Source: an archaeon
GTDB lineage: Archaea; Asgardarchaeota; Hermodarchaeia; Hermodarchaeales; Hermodarchaeaceae
DNA length: 8,833 bases
Assembly: GCA_016550405.1 (NCBI GenBank)
Contig: JABXGX010000058.1
Coordinates: 1-8,833 of the forward strand
Direction of reading: 5' to 3'
Positions 1 through 6,853 of the stretch are shown piece by piece. Every line of letters begins with the position of its first letter. Position 1 is the stretch's first letter. The translations under genes were made by a program, and so were the position numbers. The notes beneath the pieces were generated by a model. That model had not been told where the DNA came from, ran no database searches, and saw only the letters and a program-made list of their open reading frames with translations.

Positions 1-3000
1 CCACGTAACCCCATCATGGGATTGACTTCCCACATGCTTTCAACGACGTCTCTTAGTTTTTCGGTTTCTTTGAGTTTCTTCTTCAAGCGTTTTTCTTTCG
101 TTGCGGTTTGGGTTTTTTGCAGTTCAAGTTTGAGCTGACAAATCTCTTCAAAGAGTTCGTCTTTGGTGGGAAGGAACTCGTGCATGGGTGGATCGATAAG
201 GCGAACAATAACTGGGACATCAGCCATTGCGCGGAAAATCCCTTCGAAATCTTCACGTTGGAATGGTAAAAGTTGGTCCAAGAGTTTCTGTCGTTCTGTT
301 TCGTCTTCGGACATAATCATCTTGACAACAATGGGACGTCTTTCTTCTTCGAAGAACATGTGTTCGGTCCGACAGAGTCCAATGCCTTCAGCTCCGAATC
401 TACGGGCACGGGCGGCGTCTTTTGGATTATCGGCATTGGTCCACACTCCAAGTTTTCGTATCTCATCAGCCCAGGAGAGCAGCGTTACTAGTTCACTTTC
501 TTCATCGAAACTAACTTCGATGGTGGGTATTTCACCCTTAAAGACCGCACCAGTCGTGCCATCAATTGAAATGCTATCACCTTCACGGATAACTTGATCA
601 CCGACACGGAAGCTCCGGGCATCCATATCAATGATAATGGTTTCACATCCTGCAACGCATGCCTTCCCCCAGCCCCGTGCAACTACTGCCGCATGAGAGT
701 TACTTACAAGTATCGGAGTATATTGACTCGTAAATACGACGAAGTTTTTATCCAATTCATTTTTTGCATCAACCTCAAAATTATATACTTCAGTCTTTTC
801 GGACCCAGCTACTTTTTTAATTCGATAATTTCGAAGAGGGGATTCAAGGATTGATTGAATTTCCTTTTGAATTTTGGGTCTGCAAAGTGTGATAAGGTCC
901 CGTTTTATTTTATCGGTCCCAAACATCAGATTTCGTTTAACTGCCTCCTTAACCGGTCCTTTGTAATTGCATTCTTCTGATATGTCGGCAAAAAGTGAAC
1001 GTATCGAAAAAAGTCGATTTGAATAGAAACGTTTCTTTTCAGTTCCTAATACTCGATATGTGTGATTGAGGATTTCAGAAAAACCAGAGGAGAGTTGGAT
1101 ATTGAAGATATTTCGATTAGTTGTTACCTGAGGGACAATTCCTAAACGTAGGCAAGCAATTATTACTCCTTGTAGAAGCGTCTCCTTAGCAATGTAGATA
1201 TTGATACGATTCTGTTTTTCATTAAAAGAGCCATCGCCATCAATTATTCCTGCTAGAAATGAATGAAGTGATTTTTCATCTAAGGAGAGGACCCAAGGTA
1301 CAAGATTGTTCCAAATATGTGACAAGGTTTGTGCTGGTTCTTGATGGAAGCATATTAGGTCTTGTACTTCTCCTTCGATTATTCTTCCATCAAGAATTCC
1401 CACGCTTTGGCGGGTTTGAGTATGTGTGAAAGGATATCCAAATGTTTCACCAAATTTGGCTTGGACAGCCGTAATAAATGGTTCTTTTTTAGGAATTTTC
1501 TTCTGAGTGAAGGTAACATTGCTCTTTGTAGATTTTAGATTGACATAACCATCAGTAAATATTGCACCGGTTGAATAAGCAAGATCAGATTCGTCTGTCA
1601 GAGATTTGGCTGTTGCGGGGACTTCTTCTACTACACATAAGAAATCATCATCTTCAAGGCACGCTTCTAGCTTTTTCTTAGAGAGATGACGATTCTGAAT
1701 AGTGAGCATTTTATGATCAGGAGTTAATCTAAGGATATTCTTTTTTGCACGGCCTGTTTGGGAGACAGAGATGGAACAAACATCAGAAATTCGTTGACTA
1801 GCTGCGGTGATATTTCTCCAAACTGCACGATTAGATTGATTATCGAATGCAAGAATCTGAAGACGATTATCTGACTCCAACCAATGAAATGCTTCCTCAG
1901 CGGTCATAAAACCTTGATCGGTTAAAATTTTACTTTCACCAGCAACACAGGTCATTCCTCCTCGTTGGGTGACAATTCCTTGGGCTTCGATCATACCGTG
2001 AACGTCATCAGGATTAGTCTCGGGGCGAACGAGAATAACCTTTTCGCCTGTCTGTCCCCGTTCAGCGGCGGTATCCGCATCAAAAATTGCTATACCCGTA
2101 GCAGCCCCAGGAGAGGCGTTCAATCCCCATGCAAGAAGATCGCCTTTGTTCTTCGCTTTTTCTACGGCTTCGGGATCGAATCGGGGATGGAGAAACTGAT
2201 CTATCTGAGATGGATTGACTCGGAGAATTGCATCCTTTTTCGTGATTAGTCCTTCATTGACCATATCGACAGCGATTTTTACGGCCGCAAACGCGGTTCG
2301 TTTTCCAGTACGTGTCTGAAGCATCCAAAGTTTTTCTCGTTCGATAGTGAATTCCATATCCTGCATATCATGATAATGGCGCTCTAAGCGATCTGAGATT
2401 TTAACAAATTCGTTCCAAATTTTTGGCATTTCCTCTTCGAGTTCACCAATGGGTTGTGGGGTCCGGATTCCAGCTACGACATCTTCCCCTTGTGCGTTCA
2501 GTAAGTATTCGCCCCAGACCTTTTTTTCGCCTGTTGCAGGATTTCGAGTAAATGCTACACCAGTACCGCTGCGTTCACCCATGTTGCCAAAGACCATGGT
2601 TTGAATATTCACTGCTGTGCCCCAATCGTGAGGGATACCTTCAGCGTTACGATAAGAGGTTGCGGGTGGGCCGAACCAAGAATTAAAGACGGCGCCGATG
2701 GCTTCACGTATTTGTTCTAAAGGTTCGTCAGGGAATTTCTTGCCTAACTCTGAACGGTATAAGGCTTTGAAATCGTGGACTACAGCTTTGAGCATCGATA
2801 CGGTAAGATCAGTATCTCGGCCCCCTTGGGTTTTCGCCTTGTATTCATTAAGGATGGCTTCGAATTTGTGGCGGTCTATTTCTTTAACGATATTGCCAAA
2901 CATTTGGATTAGCCGGCGATAAGCGTCCCAAGCAACACGCTCATTCCCAGTAAGTTCAGCAAATCCTTTCAAGACTTTTGCATTTAATCCGATATTTAGG

Positions 3001-3320
3001 ACTGTATCCATCATTCCAGGCATCGAAACTCGAGCTCCAGACCGAGCTGAGACGAGTAATGGATTCCTGGGATCTCCGAGGCGTTTGCCTGTGTTTTCTT
3101 CCAAAGCTTTTATCGCTTCAAGGACTTGGTCCCACATGCCCTCCGGAAATTGCTTCTCATTAGCAAAATAAGCATTACAGGCTTCAGTGGTAATAATAAA
3201 TCCAGGGGGGACAGGAAGTTTTGCATTGGTCATTTCTGCAAGATTAGCGCCTTTTCCGCCGAGAAGGTCACGCATATCCTTGTTACCTTCACTGAACAAA
3301 TACACCCATTTTTTTGTCAT
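1..3320 (-). CDS. ppdK: Pyruvate, phosphate dikinase, intein-containing, 3' end outside the window
   Basis: PPDK interconverts pyruvate + ATP + Pi and PEP + AMP + PPi, supplying PEP for gluconeogenesis or running in the glycolytic direction. Reading the minus strand from the ATG at 3318-3320 gives 457 residues of N-extein, a 417-residue intein, then 232 residues of C-extein to the window edge, all in one frame without a stop. Diagnostic motifs in spliced numbering are GGKGANLAEM (about 21-30), SARSGARVSMPGMMDT (91-106), the GERSGTGVAFTRNP ATP-grasp segment (248-261), TQRGGMT followed by SHAAVVARG with catalytic His459, GLCRTEHMFF (Arg567) and RLIDPPMHEF (Arg623). Arg567 and Arg623 correspond to the PEP/pyruvate-site arginines of the TIM barrel. 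About 190 C-terminal residues, including the catalytic Cys region, lie beyond position 1. A GAGG ribosome binding site precedes the ATG. The gene is divergent from the symporter. PEP synthase shares the His domain, but these motifs fit PPDK better. Confidence 0.95.
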   Translation of the reverse strand, partial: MTKKWVYLFSEGNKDMRDLLGGKGANLAEMTNAKLPVPPGFIITTEACNAYFANEKQFPEGMWDQVLEAIKALEENTGKRLGDPRNPLLVSARSGARVSMPGMMDTVLNIGLNAKVLKGFAELTGNERVAWDAYRRLIQMFGNIVKEIDRHKFEAILNEYKAKTQGGRDTDLTVSMLKAVVHDFKALYRSELGKKFPDEPLEQIREAIGAVFNSWFGPPATSYRNAEGIPHDWGTAVNIQTMVFGNMGERSGTGVAFTRNPATGEKKVWGEYLLNAQGEDVVAGIRTPQPIGELEEEMPKIWNEFVKISDRLERHYHDMQDMEFTIEREKLWMLQTRTGKRTAFAAVKIAVDMVNEGLITKKDAILRVNPSQIDQFLHPRFDPEAVEKAKNKGDLLAWGLNASPGAATGIAIFDADTAAERGQTGEKVILVRPETNPDDVHGMIEAQGIVTQRGGMTCVAGESKILTDQGFMTAEEAFHWLESDNRLQILAFDNQSNRAVWRNITAASQRISDVCSISVSQTGRAKKNILRLTPDHKMLTIQNRHLSKKKLEACLEDDDFLCVVEEVPATAKSLTDESDLAYSTGAIFTDGYVNLKSTKSNVTFTQKKIPKKEPFITAVQAKFGETFGYPFTHTQTRQSVGILDGRIIEGEVQDLICFHQEPAQTLSHIWNNLVPWVLSLDEKSLHSFLAGIIDGDGSFNEKQNRINIYIAKETLLQGVIIACLRLGIVPQVTTNRNIFNIQLSSGFSEILNHTYRVLGTEKKRFYSNRLFSIRSLFADISEECNYKGPVKEAVKRNLMFGTDKIKRDLITLCRPKIQKEIQSILESPLRNYRIKKVAGSEKTEVYNFEVDAKNELDKNFVVFTSQYTPILVSNSHAAVVARGWGKACVAGCETIIIDMDARSFRVGDQVIREGDSISIDGTTGAVFKGEIPTIEVSFDEESELVTLLSWADEIRKLGVWTNADNPKDAARARRFGAEGIGLCRTEHMFFEEERRPIVVKMIMSEDETERQKLLDQLLPFQREDFEGIFRAMADVPVIVRLIDPPMHEFLPTKDELFEEICQLKLELQKTQTATKEKRLKKKLKETEKLRDVVESMWEVNPMMGLR
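699..1949 (-). mobile_element. In-frame LAGLIDADG intein inserted at the PPDK phosphohistidine motif
   Basis: This 417-residue insertion is absent from ordinary PPDK and keeps the reading frame. It begins with Cys1 (codon 1947-1949) in CVAGESKILT, a class 1 splicing block A. Block B has the TxxH signature in LRLTPDHKMLT (Thr76, His79). The C-terminal block F is VYNFEVDAK...KNFVVF (about 387-406), and the last residue is Asn417 (codon 699-701), followed by extein Ser as the +1 nucleophile. Cutting it out joins TQRGGMT to SHAAVVARG, the exact uninterrupted PPDK motif, which fixes both boundaries. The penultimate residue is Ser416 where His is usual, and block F has Lys401 where His is usual. 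By eye it is more AT-rich than the extein on either side. From memory, the Methanocaldococcus jannaschii PEP synthase intein sits at or near the equivalent site and has a similar size, so a shared allelic family is likely. Confidence 0.95.
930..1610 (-). other. LAGLIDADG homing endonuclease domain within the PPDK intein
   Basis: The domain lies in the middle of the intein and has two dodecapeptide motifs. The first is STGAIFTDG (intein residues 126-134, bases 1548-1574) and the second FLAGIIDGDGSF (231-242, bases 1224-1259). The metal-binding acidic positions are Asp133 and Asp239, and both are kept. A two-motif monomeric enzyme of this family cleaves intein-less alleles at a long asymmetric site and drives homing. 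No stop or frameshift is seen, so the domain appears intact. Domain edges are approximate, and the DNA recognition sequence can only be guessed to span the joined extein sequence around the GGMT/SHAA codons. Confidence 0.82.
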
Positions 3321-3342
3321 TTTCGAATTCCTCAATTGCGAG

Positions 3343-3348
3343 TTTATA
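3343..3348 (-). promoter_or_regulatory. Candidate TATA box for ppdK
   Basis: On the minus strand the sequence reads TATAAA within an A/T-rich stretch about 22 bp upstream of the ppdK ATG. Archaeal transcription usually starts some 25 bp downstream of the box, which would put the start almost at the ATG. That sits awkwardly with the GAGG ribosome binding site (about 3330-3333), so this box may be a chance match, and the real promoter could be further into the 183-bp gap. Confidence 0.3.
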
Positions 3349-3453
3349 GTATATTGGAGCTTCAGCTCATCAACGCAAACTGCCACCACGACTTTGTAGG
3401 CAACTAATAAACATATTGATTTTTCTGGTGACTGACAATACCCAAGGATAATA

Positions 3454-3461
3454 GCTTATAG
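3454..3461 (+). promoter_or_regulatory. Candidate TATA box for the symporter gene
   Basis: GCTTATAG lies about 43 bp upstream of the symporter ATG, which would give a transcription start near 3483 and a short leader of about 20 nt. A similar TTATAGG core precedes the polyferredoxin gene in this window. The call rests on position and composition only. Confidence 0.3.
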
Positions 3462-3503
3462 GGAAGATGAGGGGTAAAATGTGACGCAAGGCATCTTTAA
3501 AGG

Positions 3504-4868
3504 ATGTGTGACTGGATGCTTTCTTATCCACGCCGAATCTCGTATGGAATCGGTCGAACTGGTTCCTCATTGCTATTGACCTTTGTTGATTTTGCGGGCT
3601 TGAATATCTATTATTCATTCTTCTTACTGAATCCACTTTATGCTGGACTTGCCAGTGCATTCGGGTTCATCGTTATTGGGCTTTCCCACTGGTATCTTGG
3701 ATTTCGTAGTGACAAAACGGAAAGCCGATTCGGACGCCGTCGACCCTATATCATGATTGGGGCCCCTGCTTTAGCGATAACAGGTTTTCTGATATTTTTC
3801 CCACAGTGGATTATTCCTCCCTCCCCTGACCCGGTTAATGATCCCATCTGGCAGTTCATGACCTTTGGATACTACTTACTTACCCTGGCTTTATTCAAAT
3901 TCTTTTACGCATTCCTTATCACAGCGTATCAAGCATGGTTACCGGAGATTGCCAACCCCGATGAGCGACCGAATGTTGGTGCAATTCAAAATACAGCGAA
4001 CTGGGTTGGAACAGGTATCGGAATTGTCGTGGGATTTGTCTCAGGAATACTATTCATTCCCATTACTGGTATTCCAACCGAAATTGGGTTCATTGTACTT
4101 GTACTGATCTCTTTACTTTGTTTTCTATTGTATCTCCCTGCAATCTTTTTCGTTCGTTCTCGACCAGGCATTAAAGCTATTGACCGATCAATGGTCGAGG
4201 AGACGAAAACAGCGCTGAAAAACCGCAACTATGTGAAATGGATCCTCGTAGTTGGTTTCTGGTCTCTAACCCTTTCCACAATCACTTCGATTATTGTGCC
4301 GATGCTACAGAATGGGTTACTCCTTGATTTCACACAACTTATCATTGCTGCAGGTGTGTTTCTAATTGCGCTACTTATCGTGCCCTTTTTCTTAGCCATC
4401 CTGGTCAAGCGGTATGGTAAGAAACGGATTCTTATGATGGCACTCCTTCTCCTCGCGATAATCCTTCCTTTCACAATAATTCTGGGTCTTCCTATGTTTG
4501 GACCCGTGACCTTCCAAGTAATTGCTTGGGGTATTCCGTTAGGCAGTTGTATAGCAGCCCTGTATCTCATGCGTTATGTTGTGATTGCTGATATTGCTCA
4601 CAAAGATGAGCTTGAGAGCGGTCAGGCTAGGGCTGGAATGTATGAGGGCTTCCAAGGGGTTCCACTGAATGTCTTTCAAGCGATTGGGTCTACCTTTCTG
4701 GGATGGTTCCTCTTAGTGCTACAGGTCAGTCCCGGACCGCCTCCGGTGAATTTTGGATTCTTCTGGTGGGGGCCTGTATTTGCGATCTTCTTAGTGATTT
4801 CAGCAATTATCCTCCACTACACAAATATCGATCCAGATTTCTCAGAGCTTAAATCCTTACCAAAATAG
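3504..4868 (+). CDS. GPH/MFS_2-type sugar:cation symporter family transporter
   Basis: This 454-residue integral membrane protein has about 12 hydrophobic segments. It belongs to the glycoside-pentoside-hexuronide:cation symporter branch of the major facilitator superfamily, which couples substrate uptake to Na+ or H+. Supporting features are the N-terminal RISYGIGRTG segment (about 11-20), the cytoplasmic TM2-TM3 loop FRSDKTESRFGRRRPY (67-82) with its Asp and Arg cluster, the motif ANPDERPNVGAIQNTANW (about 150-167), and the late DELESGQARAGMYEGFQG segment typical of this family before TM11. The substrate cannot be read from sequence. Translation could start at ATG 3504 or at the in-frame ATG 3516. 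AAAGG lies immediately before 3504, so 3516 has the better ribosome-binding-site spacing. The gene is divergent from ppdK and convergent with cofC. Confidence 0.85.
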   Translation: MCDWMLSYPRRISYGIGRTGSSLLLTFVDFAGLNIYYSFFLLNPLYAGLASAFGFIVIGLSHWYLGFRSDKTESRFGRRRPYIMIGAPALAITGFLIFFPQWIIPPSPDPVNDPIWQFMTFGYYLLTLALFKFFYAFLITAYQAWLPEIANPDERPNVGAIQNTANWVGTGIGIVVGFVSGILFIPITGIPTEIGFIVLVLISLLCFLLYLPAIFFVRSRPGIKAIDRSMVEETKTALKNRNYVKWILVVGFWSLTLSTITSIIVPMLQNGLLLDFTQLIIAAGVFLIALLIVPFFLAILVKRYGKKRILMMALLLLAIILPFTIILGLPMFGPVTFQVIAWGIPLGSCIAALYLMRYVVIADIAHKDELESGQARAGMYEGFQGVPLNVFQAIGSTFLGWFLLVLQVSPGPPPVNFGFFWWGPVFAIFLVISAIILHYTNIDPDFSELKSLPK

Positions 4869-4879
4869 TGATAGACAAG

Positions 4880-4920
4880 AAGGTGGTGTGAAACCTATAC
4901 CACCTTTCCACCTCTTTTTT
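4880..4920 (+). terminator. Hairpin plus T-run after the symporter gene
   Basis: AAGGTGGT (4880-4887) pairs perfectly with ACCACCTT (4899-4906) across an 11-nt loop, and a run of six T lies at 4915-4920. It begins 11 bp after the symporter stop. The stem also spans the stop codon of the convergent cofC (4895-4897), so it could act on both transcripts. T-tracts are the main archaeal terminator signal, and the stem may add 3'-end stability. Confidence 0.5.
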
Positions 4921-5575
4921 CGTCCGCAAAAAGGAGCTGATAGGTTCGTACCTGTTGAATTTTTCTATCCTCTGTAGCTAAAATCTGCAATTGGCGTATT
5001 GCAGATGCATCATCGATATCTAATGCAGTTGCTATGGAATGATACACTATGGGATTAAACCCTTTATGCTGAAATTCCTCCATGTGACTTTGAAAGCTAC
5101 CTTCGCCAAATTTGAAGTTAAACCTGGGTGGATAATGGAAGAATAAGACATTTGTCCCAAATCCCTTCCAATCTTTAGCAATGACTGGACGGTTGGATTG
5201 TATCCCTGACCAGATGAGGTCATCCAGTATAGTACCTGTAAGCAAGGGTAGATCGCCTAGAATGATTAAGGCATATCCACAGTTTAATTGGCTGAGTTGT
5301 GAAACATATTCTGTTAGTTCTTCATTCAGTCCTTGAACGACACTCTTATGAATTTCACATAGTGGATCGGGAAAAGAGGAAAGGAAATCTTTGTCATGGG
5401 TAACGATGACAAACCGCGTAATTAGCTTCGATTGCCTTATAGCGTTGATAACATCTGTGAGCATGGCTTGGACGAGTCTTTGTCGTTTTGGAATAGCTAG
5501 GCTTCGGTCAAGTCGATTTTTGGTCGAAGGAAGAAACCGGATAGGAACAATGGCAATAATTTCAGACTCAGTCAT
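4895..5575 (-). CDS. cofC: 2-phospho-L-lactate guanylyltransferase (coenzyme F420 biosynthesis)
   Basis: CofC transfers a nucleotide to 2-phospholactate (or to a PEP-type substrate in FbiD-like enzymes), giving the activated donor that CofD joins to the Fo deazaflavin to build coenzyme F420. The 226-residue length is typical. Motifs in order are IVPIRFLPSTKNRL (9-22), the N-terminal nucleotide-binding segment with the Lys/Arg pair; GLNEEL (82-87); ILGDLPLL (105-112), the metal and nucleotide Asp motif; GTNVLFFHYPPRF (140-152); FGEGSFQSH (156-164); and LDIDDASAI (185-193). It is cytosolic. The ATG has a strong GAGGGTGGT site at 5578-5586. The upstream rhomboid gene ends 24 bp away, so the two are probably cotranscribed. 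No other F420 gene is visible in the window. Confidence 0.88.
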   Translation of the reverse strand: MTESEIIAIVPIRFLPSTKNRLDRSLAIPKRQRLVQAMLTDVINAIRQSKLITRFVIVTHDKDFLSSFPDPLCEIHKSVVQGLNEELTEYVSQLSQLNCGYALIILGDLPLLTGTILDDLIWSGIQSNRPVIAKDWKGFGTNVLFFHYPPRFNFKFGEGSFQSHMEEFQHKGFNPIVYHSIATALDIDDASAIRQLQILATEDRKIQQVRTYQLLFADEKRGGKVV

Positions 5576-5599
5576 GTACCACCCTCACTAACTTGGTTT

Positions 5600-6298
5600 T
5601 CACACATAGTATTCGTAGGGATCATATTCTGATCCAGGTTTTGCCCGGTTATGCCTAATACGGATTGTCCGATAGAGGTATGCGAAAAGGACCCCACCCA
5701 GAAAACCAAAAACATGTGCCCCATGGGCTATGCCTGTACCAAAGGCTAAGAACATCTGAATTAGCTCGAGGAAGAAGTAGATGACAATAATATTCCAGGC
5801 TGCGGTTGTCCGACCTGAATCACCGGAAATACCCACAGGGCGGCGGGGAAGCAGATACGCGTAGGCCGCCATGATCCCGAAGATTGCTCCGGATGCACCG
5901 ATAGTGGGAATTAATGGTCCCAGTGGATCAACTACAGACCCGATTGTAAACACGATGAGTATATGGCCTAATCCACCGATAATGCCTGAAAAGATGTAGA
6001 GGGCGACGTAGATAAATGGGTGCATTTCCCGTTCAACGACACTTCCAAAAATATAGAGGAAATACATGTTAATTAATAAGTGAAAGAAATCAGCATGGAG
6101 AAACTGACTCGTAACAAGAGTCAAGAGAGCTTGTCCCGAAACGATTTGATAGGGAATGAGGGCGAAGGTATATGTGATAATTGGATACCCAATCTGGATT
6201 TCAATGACGAAGACGAGAATGAAAATAACCGTGTTCAGAAGGATAAGGGTATAGGTCATATAGGAGCTAATCGGACGGATATAATCTGAATAAGACAC
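5600..6298 (-). CDS. Rhomboid-family intramembrane serine protease
   Basis: This 232-residue polytopic membrane protein is predicted to cleave transmembrane substrates within the bilayer. The catalytic dyad is visible: Ser136 in IGASGAIFG (GxSG) and His195 in AHVFGFLGG. The supporting HxxxN motif is His73/Asn77 in HLLINMYFLYIFG. About six hydrophobic segments are present, the first at about 15-33, and the protein ends in a short basic then acidic/aromatic tail (RIRHNRAK, then EYDPYEYYV). Translation starts at GTG 6296-6298, supported by GAGGAGA at 6308-6314, nine bases upstream. The gene is first in a likely two-gene transcript with cofC. There is no obvious functional link between the two, and the substrate is unknown. 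Confidence 0.9.
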   Translation of the reverse strand: MSYSDYIRPISSYMTYTLILLNTVIFILVFVIEIQIGYPIITYTFALIPYQIVSGQALLTLVTSQFLHADFFHLLINMYFLYIFGSVVEREMHPFIYVALYIFSGIIGGLGHILIVFTIGSVVDPLGPLIPTIGASGAIFGIMAAYAYLLPRRPVGISGDSGRTTAAWNIIVIYFFLELIQMFLAFGTGIAHGAHVFGFLGGVLFAYLYRTIRIRHNRAKPGSEYDPYEYYV

Positions 6299-6436
6299 AA
6301 TATGATATCTCCTCTTAGGCCAAATATAGAAATACTCGTATGTTCGCTGACGAGGAAAAGCCTATTATGCTTTATGATTCGATTAAGGACAGTTAGTATT
6401 CAACCAATTAGTCTAATATGAAGTACGTGAATACAA
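6299..6436. promoter_or_regulatory. Divergent promoter region, rhomboid versus fwdD-like gene
   Basis: This 138-bp A/T-rich spacer must hold promoters for both flanking genes. The minus strand carries the rhomboid ribosome binding site GAGGAGA (6308-6314). Possible TATA-like stretches include AAATATA (6322-6328 on the plus strand) and GCTTTATG (6369-6376), but none can be assigned with confidence. The plus-strand gene has only a weak GTGA before its ATG, so it may have a leaderless transcript. Confidence 0.35.
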
Positions 6437-6814
6437 ATGGCACTTCGAGATTTTCTATACCCTCAATTGGAAGTTCAACTTATTCTTGCTAGAGCCTTGG
6501 ATGTTGATGAGGTGCAAGCCGGTCAAGGAAGTTTATCCAAAGAATATCAAAATGTAACTGCACGGGTTTCGATAGCTATTCGAGATGCCCAGCGATTAGG
6601 ACTCGAAGATGGCAATCATGTTGAAGTGAGCTCTGAAATCAGCCGGGTAATTGTTGCCGCCAAGGTACAAGAAAATCAACCTGAGGGCCTTGTAATCATG
6701 CAACCAAGCCCCTGGGCTTTTGCCCTCATCAAGGAAATGGTGCCCAGTCAAGGAAGAAAAGTCATCATCAAGCCCAGTAAGGAAAAAATCACTTCAATCA
6801 AGTCGCTCCCTTAA
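6437..6814 (+). CDS. FwdD-like molybdopterin dinucleotide-binding protein (formylmethanofuran dehydrogenase subunit D family)
   Basis: This 125-residue soluble protein matches the single molybdopterin dinucleotide-binding beta-barrel domain of FwdD/FmdD. In formylmethanofuran dehydrogenase that subunit, with FwdB, holds the tungsto- or molybdopterin cofactor. Recognisable elements are the N-terminal QLILARALDVDEVQAGQGS (14-32), corresponding to the family's L.xGRT..QG region but without the exact GRT; AIRDAQRLGLEDGNHVEV (47-64), the D...LG...GD.V.V element; and PEGLVIMQPSPWAFALI (82-98), matching the PEG....GPWAN.LI signature. The length is close to FwdD. Catalytic subunits FwdA, FwdB and FwdC are not in this window, so it may instead serve another molybdopterin or tungstopterin oxidoreductase. 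It is convergent with the polyferredoxin, 30 bp between stops. Confidence 0.75.
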   Translation: MALRDFLYPQLEVQLILARALDVDEVQAGQGSLSKEYQNVTARVSIAIRDAQRLGLEDGNHVEVSSEISRVIVAAKVQENQPEGLVIMQPSPWAFALIKEMVPSQGRKVIIKPSKEKITSIKSLP

Positions 6815-6853
6815 ACTCGTAATCAGAGCGAGACAGGATTCACCCTACTTTTT
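6778..6853. terminator. Possible overlapping convergent termination zone
   Basis: The fwdD-like gene (plus) and the polyferredoxin gene (minus) face each other with only 30 bp between stop codons. A T5 tract on the plus strand (about 6848-6852) lies just beyond the plus-gene stop. A T6 tract on the minus strand (about 6783-6788) lies some 57 bp beyond the minus-gene stop. Each tract therefore falls inside the other gene's 3' coding end. No strong hairpin was found. The call rests on T-tracts alone. Confidence 0.25.

Noticed and set aside
163..854. Open frames on the plus strand across the ppdK C-extein
   Set aside because: They lie opposite clear PPDK coding sequence and their translations are low-complexity Ser-rich shadows with no family features.
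699..1949. Reading the interruption of ppdK as a broken gene, intron or separate gene
   Set aside because: The frame is continuous across both junctions, intein blocks A, B, F and G are present, and the extein motif is restored exactly on removal, so an intein explains it better.
3370..3660. 96-codon minus-strand open frame crossing the ppdK upstream region and the symporter start
   Set aside because: It overlaps the symporter coding sequence, has no recognisable motif, and would sit across the divergent promoter region.
3865..4570. Minor open frames on both strands inside the symporter gene
   Set aside because: They are shadows of a clear transporter frame with hydrophobic periodicity and GPH motifs.
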